A DNA stretch of 64,000 nucleotides from Gibbula magus (Eukaryota > Mollusca > Gastropoda > Trochida > Trochidae). The first letter of the stretch is position 1. Every line of letters begins with the position of its first letter. The stretch is from the NCBI GenBank assembly GCA_936450465.1, contig OW388303.1, positions 7,967,021 through 8,031,020 of the forward strand. Direction: 5' to 3'. This document shows positions 13,101 through 26,486 of this stretch, piece after piece. The translations under genes and the position numbers were made by a program. Below the pieces are notes generated by a model, which had not been told where the DNA came from, ran no database searches, and worked only from the letters and a program-made list of their open reading frames with translations.

Positions 13101-13533
13101 TATCCATCCTCTAGAAAATATTCGTGCATACATTTCACCTGAATAATTCACTGCGTCAACATTATTCATTATTTGTATATTGCTTAAACTATCTTTAATA
13201 TGTAACATGTTAAATCTTCTCATCTTATTTTTTCAGCATAAATAAGCTACATATTAACCAAATTAATAAAAAAAACTGATAGGTGTTTCCTGTATTGGTG
13301 GGGTGAAGTGAGCATTCACTGAGCACCACTGAGCATCTTGATGGTGGACATTCAGTGTAGCATTGCACCCAAAACTTACTGCATGACAAATAGTTCTCCA
13401 CAGCAAAGTTTAGGTGCCCCTGACAAGATTTCTATATTGGAAATGACAAGTCAGTACATTTTTCTTTTACGTTCGGACATTTCCATTTTTAGCAACTTTC
13501 AAAATTGATTGAAATGCGAAAATATATTAAGTA
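10166..13533. other. Non-coding stretch, nothing recognised
   Basis: AT-rich DNA with short open frames only (74 codons at 10373, 88 codons at 12611 on the minus strand). None shows a domain motif or a convincing splice-bounded exon. A CACTGAGCACCACTGAGCAT short tandem lies near 13316-13336. Confidence 0.4.
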
Positions 13534-13860
13534 TTAAAAGCTTTGTGAATGTGAATGACGCCTCCTCTTTCTTGTCAATGTCTTTTCTAAATAGAAATGT
13601 GTCCTTTCAATGAAAGAAACTTGTCCTATGACTAAAATGTATATGTGCCAGCAAAATATGATATTCATGATCTTTAATATTTTTTTAATATTTTCCTTTT
13701 CAAACACAACAACGTTTTCATTAACATCGATTTGCAGGATGTCCTTGATGTATTGCTCGCCATTGAGATTTTCTTGAAGCGAACCAAGACCCAGCTCAAA
13801 GTCATGGGATATGCATCCAAAGACCATTTTACACCATTACCTCCGATTTGAAGAATCGTT
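13534..13860 (-). pseudogene. Relic of a Tc1-like transposase
   Basis: The first third of the minus frame (about 13730-13827) resembles the Tc1/mariner transposase segment around the second catalytic Asp region: VFGCISHDFELGLG, then ENLNGEQYIKDIL, matching the family pattern VWG.IS......L....GN.....Y...IL. The rest of the open frame is not recognisable, and the DDE residues and the N-terminal helix-turn-helix are absent. It is a decayed transposase fragment, not an active gene. I could not define terminal inverted repeats around it. Confidence 0.5.
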
Positions 13861-14968
13861 TTAGAAATTCGTGGCTACCATTAATTTCATGCAATTCCTG
13901 TCGTGTTTTGGCAATATGCTTTACCATGAAATTGAACATTCGTTAATTGAAACTTAACTATTTTTTCCTAATTTTGTGCTTACACGACCTGCTCACAAAC
14001 TCAAGGACCTGTCTAAAGCCAGTATCGCCTAATGTACAGCTTCAGAGTATAGCTGTTATTATTTCTAGCACCTAATGCTATATCATATTATTGAATCTAT
14101 TACCTCATCTTACATTTATGTACTCAGCTGTGACGAATTTGTTAGATAGAAAATCGATGCCTTTGATATTAAAAGATGTATCATTGAGGATTCATTCATT
14201 GTCATTAGCTTGGGGTATTTGAACTTCAAAGAAATCGAGTGCCCTAAAATATTACGCTTATCATCAGATCTGAAAGTTTCTTTCTCACTACGGAGAGTTA
14301 TGCACAGAAGCCTTCATGGCATATACATTATAAAAGTTGCAACTAAATTAAAGGGTCTTAATTTCCCTCAATAAAATCTGCTACGATGCATCAATAAATC
14401 GCAAGATGCCATTGATGTTGTCATGTAACTTACACTTCATAGCATACAAAGCAGTTATAGAGTGAAGAGGCACGCCACAGTCGCTCATGTACATCAGCTT
14501 CTTAGACATAGTGCTGTGTTACGATCAATTTCCCCTCTCTGTCAGAAGGTTATAGACGAAAAGAACTGCGTCTTGACAAATGCTAAGGTTCCATCTTTAT
14601 GTCTTGAACGGATGTCTAGCATTATCTAGGGAGGCTTTTATATTAAATCATAACAGTCACGTATATCAAGGTAGAAATATGAAATGTCACTGTGGTTTTC
14701 AGGCTTAATACTCAGGCCCCCAAAGTACTTGAAGGAAATGCATCAATTTTGAAGAAGACCCATCCAATTCTGAAAGAAACGCGCCCATAACGGTAGAAAA
14801 TGCCACCTTTTTTCTAAACAAACGCAGGAAAAACGATAGTGGGTATAGCTCTTTGACACTATGAACTCCTGTATTTAACACCTCAATGCAAAATGTGGGC
14901 TTATTAAATAAGACTTTTGAAGTTGGCTGTACACGTTAAACCCTATATAATAAATACAACCTTAGAAA
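13861..14968. other. Non-coding stretch, nothing recognised
   Basis: No exon, repeat boundary or RNA gene recognised. It may include further decayed flanks of the Tc1-like relic. Confidence 0.4.
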
Positions 14969-15004
14969 AAGGGGGGGGGGGGGGGGGGGGGGGGGGCGGG
15001 GGGG
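14967..15004. repeat. Long G-run
   Basis: About 37 G in a row with a single C near 14997. Such a tract is expected to form G-quadruplex-type structures and to be unstable in length. The exact length may also be a sequencing artefact. Confidence 0.9.
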
Positions 15005-18000
15005 TATTGGCTTTGACTTGGTCTAAGATATAAGGTATATGGATCATATTACAACATTCCGAAATTTAATGAAAAAATACATGGGGTGCTGCCCTAGTTA
15101 CAGCCATTTAAATATTTGCAGTATAGGAGCCAAGATTGTCAACTTCATATGCTTATTAGTAGCCTATTTTCGACAATACAGGGCCCTATGGGCAAGAACC
15201 TTTTTTCCTATGTATTGTGTGAACTATTGTACTATGTATACTGATTACAATCATGTCTAATTGTGTTTAATTCCAATAAAAGCTAATTAGTGTTATAAAC
15301 ATGCATTAGTGTGCTTATTCTTTTCTGATTATTGATAAAAGCTTAATGTATATTGTTTCTCACTAGCTCCAAATGATCTAATAAGATACTGCAGTGACAA
15401 TATATCCTAGGCAGTTCTGATCATTGTGTAAATGATGATAATCCCAGTTTATCCATGAAGACGAGAATAATACTAATATGCACACGTTAGTTATATGCCC
15501 CGGATATTTATCAATTCTGTATTCATAAAAGAACTCTTAATTTCTACAAGCAGTTATAACCAATCTGCAAAATGTTACCCCTGCAAATACCATACACCAA
15601 ACAAAATAAAGAAAAGTATACAAATATGGCGTTTTCTCATTCAGTCATTTCAAAAAGTGATTTTTCAATGATAAAGCATAATGTATATATCAATGCATGT
15701 ATTGATGTATGTATAATAATCATTATAAACTTACAACTTGAACTGTCCAGGGATTTACTTATTGACAGTGATTGTTGAAGCCCTTCTGCTGTAAGGCGTC
15801 CTCACACGTTGAAGTGACGTTGCGTTGAGTCTGAATGTCTTAAGCACGGTATTTTCCATTGTGGAGAGCACTCATCTTTATATTAGGATAACATGAGGAG
15901 GAAATGTGAGTGTCTGATTATCCTTGGACTGTCAATTTACGTTCAAACGGTGAATTACCCTAACTAAGAGTGGTCTTAATGGAGTCTGGAGACTACGATA
16001 ACATTGATATAATCCCTACTCCTGGAACCATGATAGAACATAATAGTGGATTTTTAACAATAGTTTTAGAGAGCGCCCGCCAGTCTGGTTTTAAAAGAAA
16101 ATATAGGAACTTCTGCTGTATAGCAACTTTTAAAGATAGGATTTGAGTTCTTATATCATATTATATTATCAACATAAAACACTTCTTTAACGTTAGAAAC
16201 CGGTCGGATTTAAAATATTTCCAGCATATTGTATATGTCATATATGTAAAACACATTTATATGATAACTGAACAAATTCAATATTGTAAAATACATATTG
16301 ATTGTGTATGGTTACTTGTACTTTATGCTGAATGAATGTTTATTCTTCAGACTCAACATCCGCTACAAGATTACTAGATCAATTATTATTGAACGTGTAA
16401 CTTTGCCAAAACTTCAAAGAGTCATTGAATTTCTGCTCTACCAATATACGATGGCTGAAGGTAGTGTCACTATAAGTCCTGAATAACACGTATGAGCGAG
16501 ACTCGTTTTGCCAATATTAAGGCGAATAATTTGGGGATATTATGTCAGTTTGCTGTTTTTCAGTTAATTCAGCTAAACGTGTGATAGACTAATTACATAT
16601 GGACTACGGTTACGATGAGGTATGATTCATATAGATACTCCATAGTTAGTTGATAGACTTTTGTAATTTTCAATCGTTTTTACCTAAAAATGTGAATCAA
16701 ACTACATACATATGTAAGAAACTCATCACTGACACATCCATTTGTAATAGTCACTAAATATCAAAGCACAAATGGGTCACCTTATTATTCTGAAAACTGT
16801 ATGTATGAATATTAGAAGATCAGAGATACTAAAATACTATACATCACAAAGATATATTCATCACACTCAATTGTAGAGACTAGAAGGACGATGTGGGCGA
16901 AGTTGTCAAGTGCCAGAAGCTAAATATAACACGATTACGTTTTTTTCAGCCAGCAGTCTGCAGACCATATATGAAATGAATATTTTTTCCCGCAATGAAG
17001 TGGCTTCGCTTTCACCAGGATTTCAACTTGGAGATGCTATGCTGCTAGCCAATCATATTACTCATAGAGGTCACGTGACCAAACTTCTAGACGCTCCCTC
17101 TAGGAATACGGTCACTTTTGTCGTAAATAGTATCCAAAGTAATAACTTGTATACATTTTCATTCTTATGAATTGAAACAGAACTCACAGTTGTTTATAAG
17201 AGTCCCTACTGCAGCCACCAACAGCTTTTGAGATAAGAGGAACCCATCATTGAAAACCCTGACCCTAACTCGAGCTGTTTTAACCCCAGCTTCACAAATT
17301 AGAGCCACAATGACATATCACTGGGGGCATATCAAAACAGAGAGTGTTAATGTGTCACAGAGTGATATTTCTGTCAGCTGAATGTGATGTTATCACAAAT
17401 TGCCCCGAGTGTTTATGTATGGGTCAGCTAATTCAGAGACAAAGATGGAGTTTTTTCGGGGATATTTACTAACGTCAATTATCCACTTAAACAAGTGTCC
17501 GTCAGATTGCTCTACCTCTTTCTATGTGAAATGAACTAGGTAAATGACTTGTGATTTCAGGAAAGTTGGAATTTTGTCCCTCCCACTTATGAGATGAGAG
17601 GAACCCAAGATTTCCTAATTGGATGTCACAATTTGAGATAAATATCTGGTCACGTGACCTGAATAAATAGGCTGTTCTAAAGCACATATCTTATTCAAGA
17701 GTTTACTTTCTTGCTACATAAGGAATTTATCGACTTGAGAATATGTGTGAACAGTTGAAAGTAGCAGTTTTTGTACAGATTTGATTGTATTTGTTATAAT
17801 ATGTATAGACATAATTCATGATTTTGAGGGCTGTGTGACGTCACTATTGAGTTTTAGTAACGGATCTATTTATAACATAGGCAAGCAAGTGACCTATCTC
17901 TGTGCTATAATAATATAATAATCTTACTTAGACCGCTGGCTGTTTGTCGATATTTTGACAATAAAAGAGTTTGTCATGCCACTGATTGATATTGATTCAT

Positions 18001-18456
18001 AACAAAGTAAAGTATAATTATCTTATAAGTTATATAAGTTATCAAAATAATATGACAATGTTTCTTTAAACCCAAGTTGAATCCACCTTTCTTTATTTAT
18101 ATTTTAAGTCACACTTTAGGTAAGGCCTGACATTATTGAAACGATGTACAGGCTTGGTGAAACATTAAGTGGAACAAAGACCCAACTCAAGTGATCAGGA
18201 AATATCATTGGTGTGATTAGTTTTCATTTAGTATATTTCGTCACACAACGATTAAAATACGCATACAGGAATTTATTACTTGCCCTTTGAAGATATCGCA
18301 GTTTAATAAATCTACACTTTTATTACACATTGTGAAATAACACTGCGTGCTGACGTGAGGTCGTAATGGCATATATATGACGTCACAATATTAACGTGTG
18401 TCCCATTTATCGACGAGTTCGTGGCATTTAAATCAGTGAGAAATAAATGAAATATT
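15005..18456. other. Non-coding stretch, nothing recognised
   Basis: Short open frames of 61-86 codons only. The frame at 16910-17170 follows a TTTTTTCAG-like acceptor but has no family resemblance and no donor that I trust. A short block GAGA(T/A)(A/G)AGAGGAACCCA occurs twice (about 17231 and 17592). Confidence 0.4.
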
Positions 18457-18572
18457 AAACTCGGTTCCGTTTAATAACATATTTATGAAACTCGTGAGAT
18501 GGTACTTGTATTTAACTTGCTTTCGCTCGCTTTCATGAATATGTTATTAAACAGAACATCGTTTAGTAATCT
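18457..18572. repeat. Hairpin-forming inverted repeat (MITE-like)
   Basis: The left arm (GTTTAATAACATATTTATGA) and right arm (TCATGAATATGTTATTAAAC) are near-perfect complements. Pairing extends outward through AAACTCGGTTCC against its counterpart before TTTAGTAAT. Related single-arm sequence (AAACTCGGTCCCGTTCGA) occurs at about 56047 and 57849 inside the repeat units there. Confidence 0.65.
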
Positions 18573-19659
18573 CTATTGATCATACACTTACAATTATCGA
18601 CAGTTGCTCGGACTACTTTCCGTTTTGTTAACAGATTTAATTTGTTTAATATTTATATGAAAGCCATTTAACTTCATTCTTATATATTTTTTTACATTCT
18701 AACCACGGCCTTAGCACAGGACGAATTTTCTTAAACCGTTAATCTTGGCCATAATTTATGTTTGGTCAGTAATCGGTCATTGATATTTTACACGTGCTCC
18801 CCTTGTCACGAGAACATGCAAGTGATGTAATAATATAATTAACCGTGTCGCCTTGACCTTGGTGTAAGACGTATATTATTGACATGTGAACATTCACCCC
18901 AATCTTGACATAAAGTATGTATCCTTCGTCATATCATACGACCAGTATTTTGGCGTTGAGATACACACTTTGTTGATAAGAATTGCTCAGCAAGAGTGCT
19001 CAGAGAGTGCAACAACCCAACCATGTGTCCCATGATTACACAATGTATCCTCTAAAGAGGCATTTACTATGTTAGGATAACATATTCACTAATTTGACCT
19101 TGTAATATTGATTTGCATAGAAGATGAGCTTGTCTTTGATTTACTTCAAAGTTATGACCTGAACGTGGCAGGTTACTTGACATGTCAAGTTTCAAAGGCC
19201 TATTACTGACCAATAGAAGTAATAGTCCTGGTAGATTTGTTTATGAAGATGTGACGTACACCACGTCAAGGTACCATGGTCAGAGAAATGATCCGACACA
19301 ATGATTAAGTAGCCAACAGTCATTTTCATATTCGTTGACCTGTTACCTTTAGTAACTTATTTCACAGAGTGCAAGTAGTATGTATTTTATCATGGAATAT
19401 GAACTGGGTCATTTTATGAGTTTGCTTCGTAACAATAGTTTTATCCCCATCTTTTCTTCTGTTCCATGTCCACAACGCACATCACATTATGACATCAATA
19501 ATTTCACTATTTAAATGTGGACCAATGTCATCATGCTACCATGACCATTCAGCTGACAAGGTTTGTACCAGTTATTTCCCTTGGATACATCCGGTTAGCT
19601 CGCACCATCATATCTGGTCATCATCTCATCTCTTATCTTCAGTTTCAAAGGACATTGCC
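18573..19659. other. Non-coding stretch, nothing recognised
   Basis: No exon or transposon end recognised. Confidence 0.4.
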
Positions 19660-20280
19660 TCTCTCCACCTATCCGATTGTCCCATCCGCAAATATTGGTT
19701 GTAGAATCTCCTGATTAACTAGGTCCACTAGGTAGTGTATCACAACTTTGTATCATTTAATATGTAATGTTCATATTACCTTTGTTTACTCCTAATTAAG
19801 GTGCTCATATTGTATTATTGGCTACATATTATTAACATACATTTTAATTTTAACAATAATTGAACTTTTATTATTTACAGAAATATATAAGCAGGTGAAG
19901 CATATCTTTTCTTATAATACTATCAGAGTTTAAAAACCGTGTGCTGAAAGTAATGCAATATCGTAATGTTTATTATCACAACAATTATCCAAACACTGGA
20001 ACCTGTGGATGGTCAATTGCGATATTTAATTGGTAATGTTCCCAACCAATGTAGTTAGCTATTTCATACTATACACGTAGATGGCACATGTATACCATAC
20101 CATACACTGCAAACTATCGTACCTTTCCTTATAAGAATTATATGCCTTTCGTGGATTATTGTGTTGAACATAAGGTGTTCTTGTCAACAACTGCCTTTGC
20201 AGTACGACAGGTTCCTTTATAAATCGTAAATGATGAAGATCAGACATGATACTCATCATTCTCCAGGAAAATAACTGACT
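19660..20280. repeat. Tandem segmental duplication, unit 1
   Basis: This unit and 20392-20910 share the order: CCGATTGTCC, TTGGTTGTAGAATCTCCTGA, AACTAGGTCCACT, ATGTAATGTTCATATTACCT, CCAACCAATGTAG, TCGTGGATTATTGTGTTGAA, TAAATCGTAAATGATGAAGA and CTCCAGGAAAATAACTGACT. Unit 1 holds an extra ~100 bases near 19830-20000 that unit 2 lacks. The minus frames in both units are parallel noise from the same DNA. Confidence 0.85.
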
Positions 20281-20391
20281 AAACTTTTAGTATGTTCTAA
20301 AATACACTAAACCCTACTAGAATCAGTTGAGAAACCTTTTGTAGCAATTTTTGGGAGGTTGAGGGTTTTTTTTTTCAAATATTGACCCGAC

Positions 20392-20910
20392 TATCTCTCC
20401 AACTTTCCGATTGTCCGATCAGCAAATATTGGTTGTAGAATCTCCTGATTAACTAGGTCCACTGGGACAGGTCACTATGTAGTATATTAAAACTTTGTAC
20501 CATTTAATATGTAATGTTCATATTACCTTTGTTTACTCCTAATTTAGGTCCTCGAATTTTCTTATTGGCTACATATGATTAACATACATTTACAGAAATA
20601 TATAAGCAGGTTAAGGAGATCTTTTCTTATAATACTATCAGAGTTTAAAAACCGTTTTATCAGGTAATGTTCCCAACCAATGTAGTTTCTTACAATACAC
20701 GTAGTTGGCACATGTATACCATAATTAAACTGCAAACCATCGTACTTTACCTTATAAGAATTATCTGCCTTTCGTGGATTATTGTGTTGAACATAATGTG
20801 TTCTTGCCAACATCTGCCTTTGCAGTACTACAGGTTCCTTTATAAATCGTAAATGATGAAGATCAGACATGATACCCATTAGTCTCCAGGAAAATAACTG
20901 ACTCAAGCTA
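20392..20910. repeat. Tandem segmental duplication, unit 2
   Basis: Second unit of the duplication described at 19660, shorter by a central deletion. No gene is recognised in either unit. Confidence 0.85.
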
Positions 20911-23194
20911 GAAGTGACTCATGGATAACAATCCCTGTGTTGTGACATGATGGGAGGTGATTACATGTAGAAAAATACAGGGCAGTCTTTTGATATATTA
21001 CTAATGCAACTTATGAATTGCCAAATGTAAATCATTGCACCGTTTCATTAACATTGTCTGAAAGTAGTGTAATACGTGTATCTTCATGACAAGTATGTTG
21101 ACATTGAATGTACATCAATATGTTCTCACTTCACACAAACTGCCAGGATCTATAATCTCTCGCATCTATAATCTCTTCTAGATACAATTTACAGACATTC
21201 CAAAATAAATAAAAAAATTCTAGAAAAACGTCAAAATTATTTTTATTTAGATTATATTTGATTGAAGATTGATGGAATCTGTCTTGGTTATGTTAAGTAA
21301 CTTAACTTACCAGTGACACAATCAACCATAGATGAAATGAAACAATTTTGTGTTTAATACTTAATTTACACAACATGCATGTATGATTCAGTTCCAAAAG
21401 ATTGTTTGAAGAATATTAAATCTTTAAAATGTAAATATGAAACTTCAGATTACGAAATGTATACAGACAACTTCAGATCCACTTGCTGTATGTTATGTAA
21501 AAAAACAATTCACAAGTATCTATATGAATAAGTGATAAATAAAAAAATCAGTCGAGTTCAATTATGCCTGCCATAATAGATTACGCTTCTTTACTTTACG
21601 TGTAGGATAAAACACGATACATAGGTCATGCTTGGGATTGTAAAACCCGAAATAAGAAAGCTGAGTGGGAAGTAAAACCGAAAGCGAAACTTGAGGTCTT
21701 ACTTCCCCGAAGTTTTCTTAATGAGGGTTTTCCATCCCAAGCATAACCAAGGTAGAGTGTTTTATCTAACTTAGATACTGTAAAACATAAATGTGAACGC
21801 TTATCGTATATTGAGGTTTTTCTTACAGCAGAAGAATGGTGAGCAGTGATTTTTGAACAAGTAACAGTCAAATGTCAAAAATTACATTTGATAATTTTTG
21901 ATTTCCAAATCCTGCGTTATAAAGAGTATGTCCCCATGACTAGCTTTATATTGAGGCAGAGACACCTTGAATGTAAATAGAGGAAATCCACGTCGTTCTT
22001 TCGGCTTCCATGGTAGCGTGGAGGTAGAGGGTATCGAGTTTCCGCCATCAACATTCTGAAAAAGTTATCTTTGTATACTTTTCGATAATGATTGTTGTGA
22101 AAAAAGTAAGAACAAATTCTTAGTCTCATTTAAGGTCTTACTTTCAAAAGTAAAATCTTACTTTCAAAATAAAATAAAAAACCCATATGGGGTAGTTATC
22201 AGAAGAAAAAAGTTATTACGAGAAAACAGGATATCTGTAAAACAATAGATAAAATCCCTGATAGGTTTCTCAAGCGCTATTACAGCCGTCACATAGAAAC
22301 ATACAGACTAATCGCCAGATTGTCGGAAGTAGGTTTGCTTTGCCTTGTGTACTCATTCTTATTGGACGCCATCACGTTTGCTAACACATATCAACATTCA
22401 ACTCTAGTCACGTATATCAAGCACCTTGAAGATAAGAAAGCATTAGAAACTTAGTTCAAGAGTTACTGATGATTCAGGTAAGATCTCAGTTATATGATTG
22501 ACCTTTTCATGTTGTGGTAGATTTTGTTTTCTTCTTACGTGAATAGAATTTTAATATTTTCCAAGCTGAACATTATCGACCAGAGCATCATACTTCATAA
22601 TGAGATAGTTTCAAACTTTATTAACTGGCAAACCAGCAGAGGCCAAGCTTGAAAATATATTACGACTATTGCAGTGTCAATGTCTAATATGTAACAAAAA
22701 TATGCAGGCCTGCAGCAAAATAAAAGCCTAAACTCTGTTAAACGATTGTTTTACTTAATGAATCATTTGCATTGAATATTATTACTTATAAAAGGTAAAA
22801 TGTTTACTGAGGAGAGAATAAACAAATTTTCAGTGCGATTTCTAAGAATATTAAGACTGGATAAAACTGTTAAAATTTTTGAGCACCCTCAAATAAAATA
22901 ATAAATAATAAAAGGGCAATCAACTATTTATTTTAAAGATTGCCCTATTTTTTTTATCCTTCTATTTTATGTATGTACTTAAAGACTATTTTTGCACAGG
23001 AAAGTAACACAACTTTCTTGCATGCGGCTGAATTGCACTCAGTTTGTGATGTATTATGATGTACTTATACAGTGTCTTCCACAGTTATTGCCCTACTTCT
23101 AACTTATGGTATGACAACATGATATTCAGTTATTATAGCGAATTTTCGAAGAAATATTTTTGTGTGGATATTAACTACTTTGTTGTGTACATAC
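20911..23194. other. Non-coding stretch with one short hairpin
   Basis: No exon recognised. At 22909-22953 AAAAGGGCAATC and GATTGCCCTATTTT form a short inverted repeat with a T-run behind it; in a eukaryote this is most likely a small transposon relic or chance. Open frames near 21626-22129 on the minus strand show no motif. Confidence 0.4.
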
Positions 23195-23250
23195 ACAAGG
23201 GTCGGGGGTTTATATTTACTCCTTCATCAGGTGGAATGTTGGGGTTTCTT
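23195..23250 (-). other. Relic of a Penelope-like element terminal motif
   Basis: The plus strand carries TTTACTCCTTCATCAGG, the complement of a CTGATGAAGGAGT hammerhead stem-II segment typical of Penelope-like element ends. The matching ACTCCGAAACG half is not preserved here, so the ribozyme would be dead. A better copy lies at 44330-44372. Confidence 0.4.
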
Positions 23251-24164
23251 ACATTTACACTTCTAAAGCCTTGAGCCCATGTCCTTTTTGAACCTATAAC
23301 CATTTGATGGCTATTTATGCATAATAACCTTAGACTTATATTTGTGTAAATATATTCACTCCAATTTTCAAACTTCAAAAGTTAGATAAAAGGTTCATAA
23401 TTTACCAGCAGCATATATCGTAATATTGCAAAATAAGTTTTACAGATATAAACAAATGGAGAGGGGTTAATAGAGTTTTAAATGACTGACGGATCAATTT
23501 TACATTATCTTATTGACATTTCAGAGAGTACACGGTTCCAACAACAAGTTCCAGCAGCTTAATTCAGCAGTTACCATTCAAACCTGATGTTGTGTTAACA
23601 TGAATATGAAAGGTGTAACCCTTCAATATTGTATTTCAATAGGGTCTGTGCATACATATATATTATTACCTGAGGAAGTGTGACACATATGACTGTTGGG
23701 AAACGATTGATAATGTATTTATTACCCGAGCAAGAGCAAAAATTAAATAAAAACTTACACAAGAGCTTGGCCACATTTCACAATTTTGAATGTCTTAATT
23801 ACCAATTTCTATTCCATTAAATACCATAGCCAAAAAAACAATCCAATTCTCCTGCGACAAATACATCACGAACAATAGTATTGGAATTCGTGATGATCAT
23901 TTTTTTTTTAATGGAATGTTCACGTGTCCATATCGAAAATATATATTTAATCCGTTATTTACGCCCATAAGTACATCGCAGTAAGTTTGCAAATAACAAA
24001 CGTAATGATAACTATTAAAGGACTATTAAAATGAGGTCATGGCAAAGCATTACAAAAATTATGCTTGTTCAAAACATATTTTTATCTGACATGTACAAGG
24101 TATATTAATTCCTACTCAAGGAACTGTGAAAGGTGCCGGGGACAGTCATGATTAACCTTGATTG

Positions 24165-24305
24165 AGCCAGTAATGGAATGGTATCGCTCTCGCAATGGCA
24201 TGCTACTGCCCCAATACTGGTCCAGTACAAGGACGTGATTGCTTACCTGTATATGGAATGGTATCGTTCCAGTAAAACGCCCGATACTGGTCCAGTGTGC
24301 AAGTT
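24165..24305. repeat. Two imperfect tandem units
   Basis: TGGAATGGTATCG begins two units (about 24174 and 24255), each ending with ATACTGGTCCAGT. The period is about 80 bases with internal indels. No function is evident. Confidence 0.7.
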
Positions 24306-25037
24306 GGCCCAGTTAGATTATGTTTGCTAGGAAGCCAGTCAAAACATAATTCGAGAAATATATGATTATATCTTCTTAATTTTAGGAAGAAACAAAGCGA
24401 AACAATCTACTCGAACAAAAACATTTTTTTCTTGATAACGAAAGATGTAAGTTGCACTTGATATACATACATATAAATTGCAATCATCGATTTCCTCACT
24501 ATGAAAAGTAGACAGGGGTCAAATACACGAGGATTATCGGGCTCCAGTACCAATGAGGATGGGGCAAGAACAAATACAATTGATTGAGAAATCAAATAAC
24601 AATGATGACATACTTACATGGGGGACATATCTCGTTTGTTAACAGGCTAGATTGGTCAACTGTTTGGCAATGCAATGGATTGATTCGTTAAGGCGTCAAG
24701 GATTTATAATCGTCTTTGAAGTATTGGACATCCACACTTAATGCAGTATAAGTCACTATTTCAATGTCATGCAATCTCTACAGTCACGATATTCAGTGAG
24801 CTCAATGTAATCAACATCTCATTTAGTAAAATAAGTTTAAGTCGCCGAATTGTTCACATCTGTCTTTGATATTTGAGATGTGCAGCAATTGCGGTGATAA
24901 TGATTTACCTTGCATCTTTGACCTTGGCGAAGAAATAGTTTCCGAAAGCGTTAACCATGGCCATGACTCTTGATTAGTTAGTAAGAGTCTTTTCCAACTC
25001 ATCATGGCCATTCCTTATGATGAGACTTTACATGTGA

Positions 25038-25109
25038 GATAATAGTTGTTGACTTTGTGACCTTGACATTGGCGATAATAGTTGTTGACTTTGTGACCTT
25101 GACATTGGC
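25038..25109. repeat. Exact 36 bp tandem duplication
   Basis: GATAATAGTTGTTGACTTTG through GACATTGGC occurs twice head to tail, at 25038 and 25074. The lack of divergence points to a recent slippage or duplication event. Confidence 0.9.
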
Positions 25110-25117
25110 GCAGCAAG

Positions 25118-25838
25118 CAATAAACAAGAGTCATCAGAAGATGACATATTCCACCGGTTCCACAAAATTTGTAAAACACATCTTTGACAGATACTTGTGT
25201 ATCTTCCGTACTTCAGTTCAGTGGGTATTACAGATGCTGAGTTTCAGGTATGTTAAGGGTTTTAGACTTCTGCTCCAGAAGCAGTCAAAATCAACAACAA
25301 CCAACATCCCTTTCATGTTTCTATCGAAACAAAAAAAATTTGTTTTCAGATTATCAAAAGGCACCACTTCAGTTAGTGGGTAATACACATGCAAAGTTTC
25401 AGGAAGATATGATGAACGGTTTTGGAGCTGTGCTCCGGAAAAGAACCTGTCTCTGAACAAAGTCCAAATTCAACAAGTTTCTATGGAAACGAAAAAAAAA
25501 TATAAATTCAGAAATCTGAAAATATCAAAAGGCACCACTTCAGTTAGTGGGTAATACACATGCAAAGTTTCAGGAAGATGTGATGAACGGTTTTGGAGCT
25601 GTGCTCCTGAAACGAACCTGTCTCTGAACAAAGTCCAAATTCAACAAGTTTCTACGGAAACGAAAAAAAAATAGAAAAAAATAAAAAATCTGAAAATATC
25701 AAAAGGCACGAAAGATATGATAAATGGTTTTCGCGTTCTGCTCCGGAAACAAAATGATTACGGATAGACGGACGGACCAACGGACGGACCACCGGGCGTT
25801 GACTATATCCCACGGTATTACATACCGGTGGGATAAAA
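25118..25838. repeat. Dispersed repeat with CCCACCGG-type inverted ends and internal ~171 bp units
   Basis: Starts near AAGAGTCATCAGAAGATGAC...CCACCGGT and ends ACCGGTGGGATAAAAAA, so the ends are short inverted repeats. Inside, units opening CAAAAGGCAC start at 25355, 25526 and 25700 (periods 171 and 174; the third is truncated), each carrying TTTCAGGAAGAT and GGAGCTGTGCTCC-like text. A GACGGACGGACC-like run precedes the right end. A shorter relative lies at 36978-37310. The open frames inside are shared repeat noise. I read it as a non-autonomous transposable repeat; the class is unknown. Confidence 0.75.
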
Positions 25839-26486
25839 AAGAACTAAACCTGGCCATAAATTTTGATTGGTCACTAATAGGTCTATCATGCTTGGCATGT
25901 ACATCACTTGATGACAATTTTCCAAATACCATATTTTCCCATTTGACCATCTGATCTTTGCCAAACCACATGGAGCTTTTTTTTTAACGAAAACTGACTT
26001 TTTTTATTCAAAGAAAGCAAGTTTCACCAGCCATAAACAAAATAATTACTGTGCACTCAAAGACGTGTATATTCCAAATCAATCATGACATTTACGCTTT
26101 GAGAGATGTAATGATAGATACATCATGAGACAGAACCGTTTCTGTCTCTTTCGTCAAAAGTGTTCTTTGATTGTTCAATAAAAATAAGGAAGCCATTGGT
26201 AATTTGGTAATAAATTCCACTTGACAGAACAAGTCTTAATATATCTAAATTAAAAGGTCAAGCTGTCGTTTCTATTCAATATGACGTTGGTCTTAAAAAG
26301 TAAATGTCAATGCAGAAGTATATTGGCAAAACTTCAAAGACAAAACGTTGAGATGGTGTTATATTATGTGAATTACACTAAACGCCAAATGACAATTTCT
26401 TAGAAAACTTCATAGTTAACTCTCAGACGATAAACTTCCAAATAAAATGTTTCTTTGAGGCCTGTTGTGAATCTATAGCAATGCAT
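25839..26486. other. Non-coding stretch, nothing recognised
   Basis: AT-rich, no supported feature. Confidence 0.4.

Noticed and set aside
16910..17170. 86-codon plus frame after a TTTTTTCAG acceptor
   Set aside because: No similarity recognised, no convincing donor, and no neighbouring exon.
20059..20906. Parallel minus frames in the two 20 kb repeat units as paralogous genes
   Set aside because: The similarity extends evenly beyond the frames, with indels not respecting codons and no motif; it reflects duplicated non-coding DNA.
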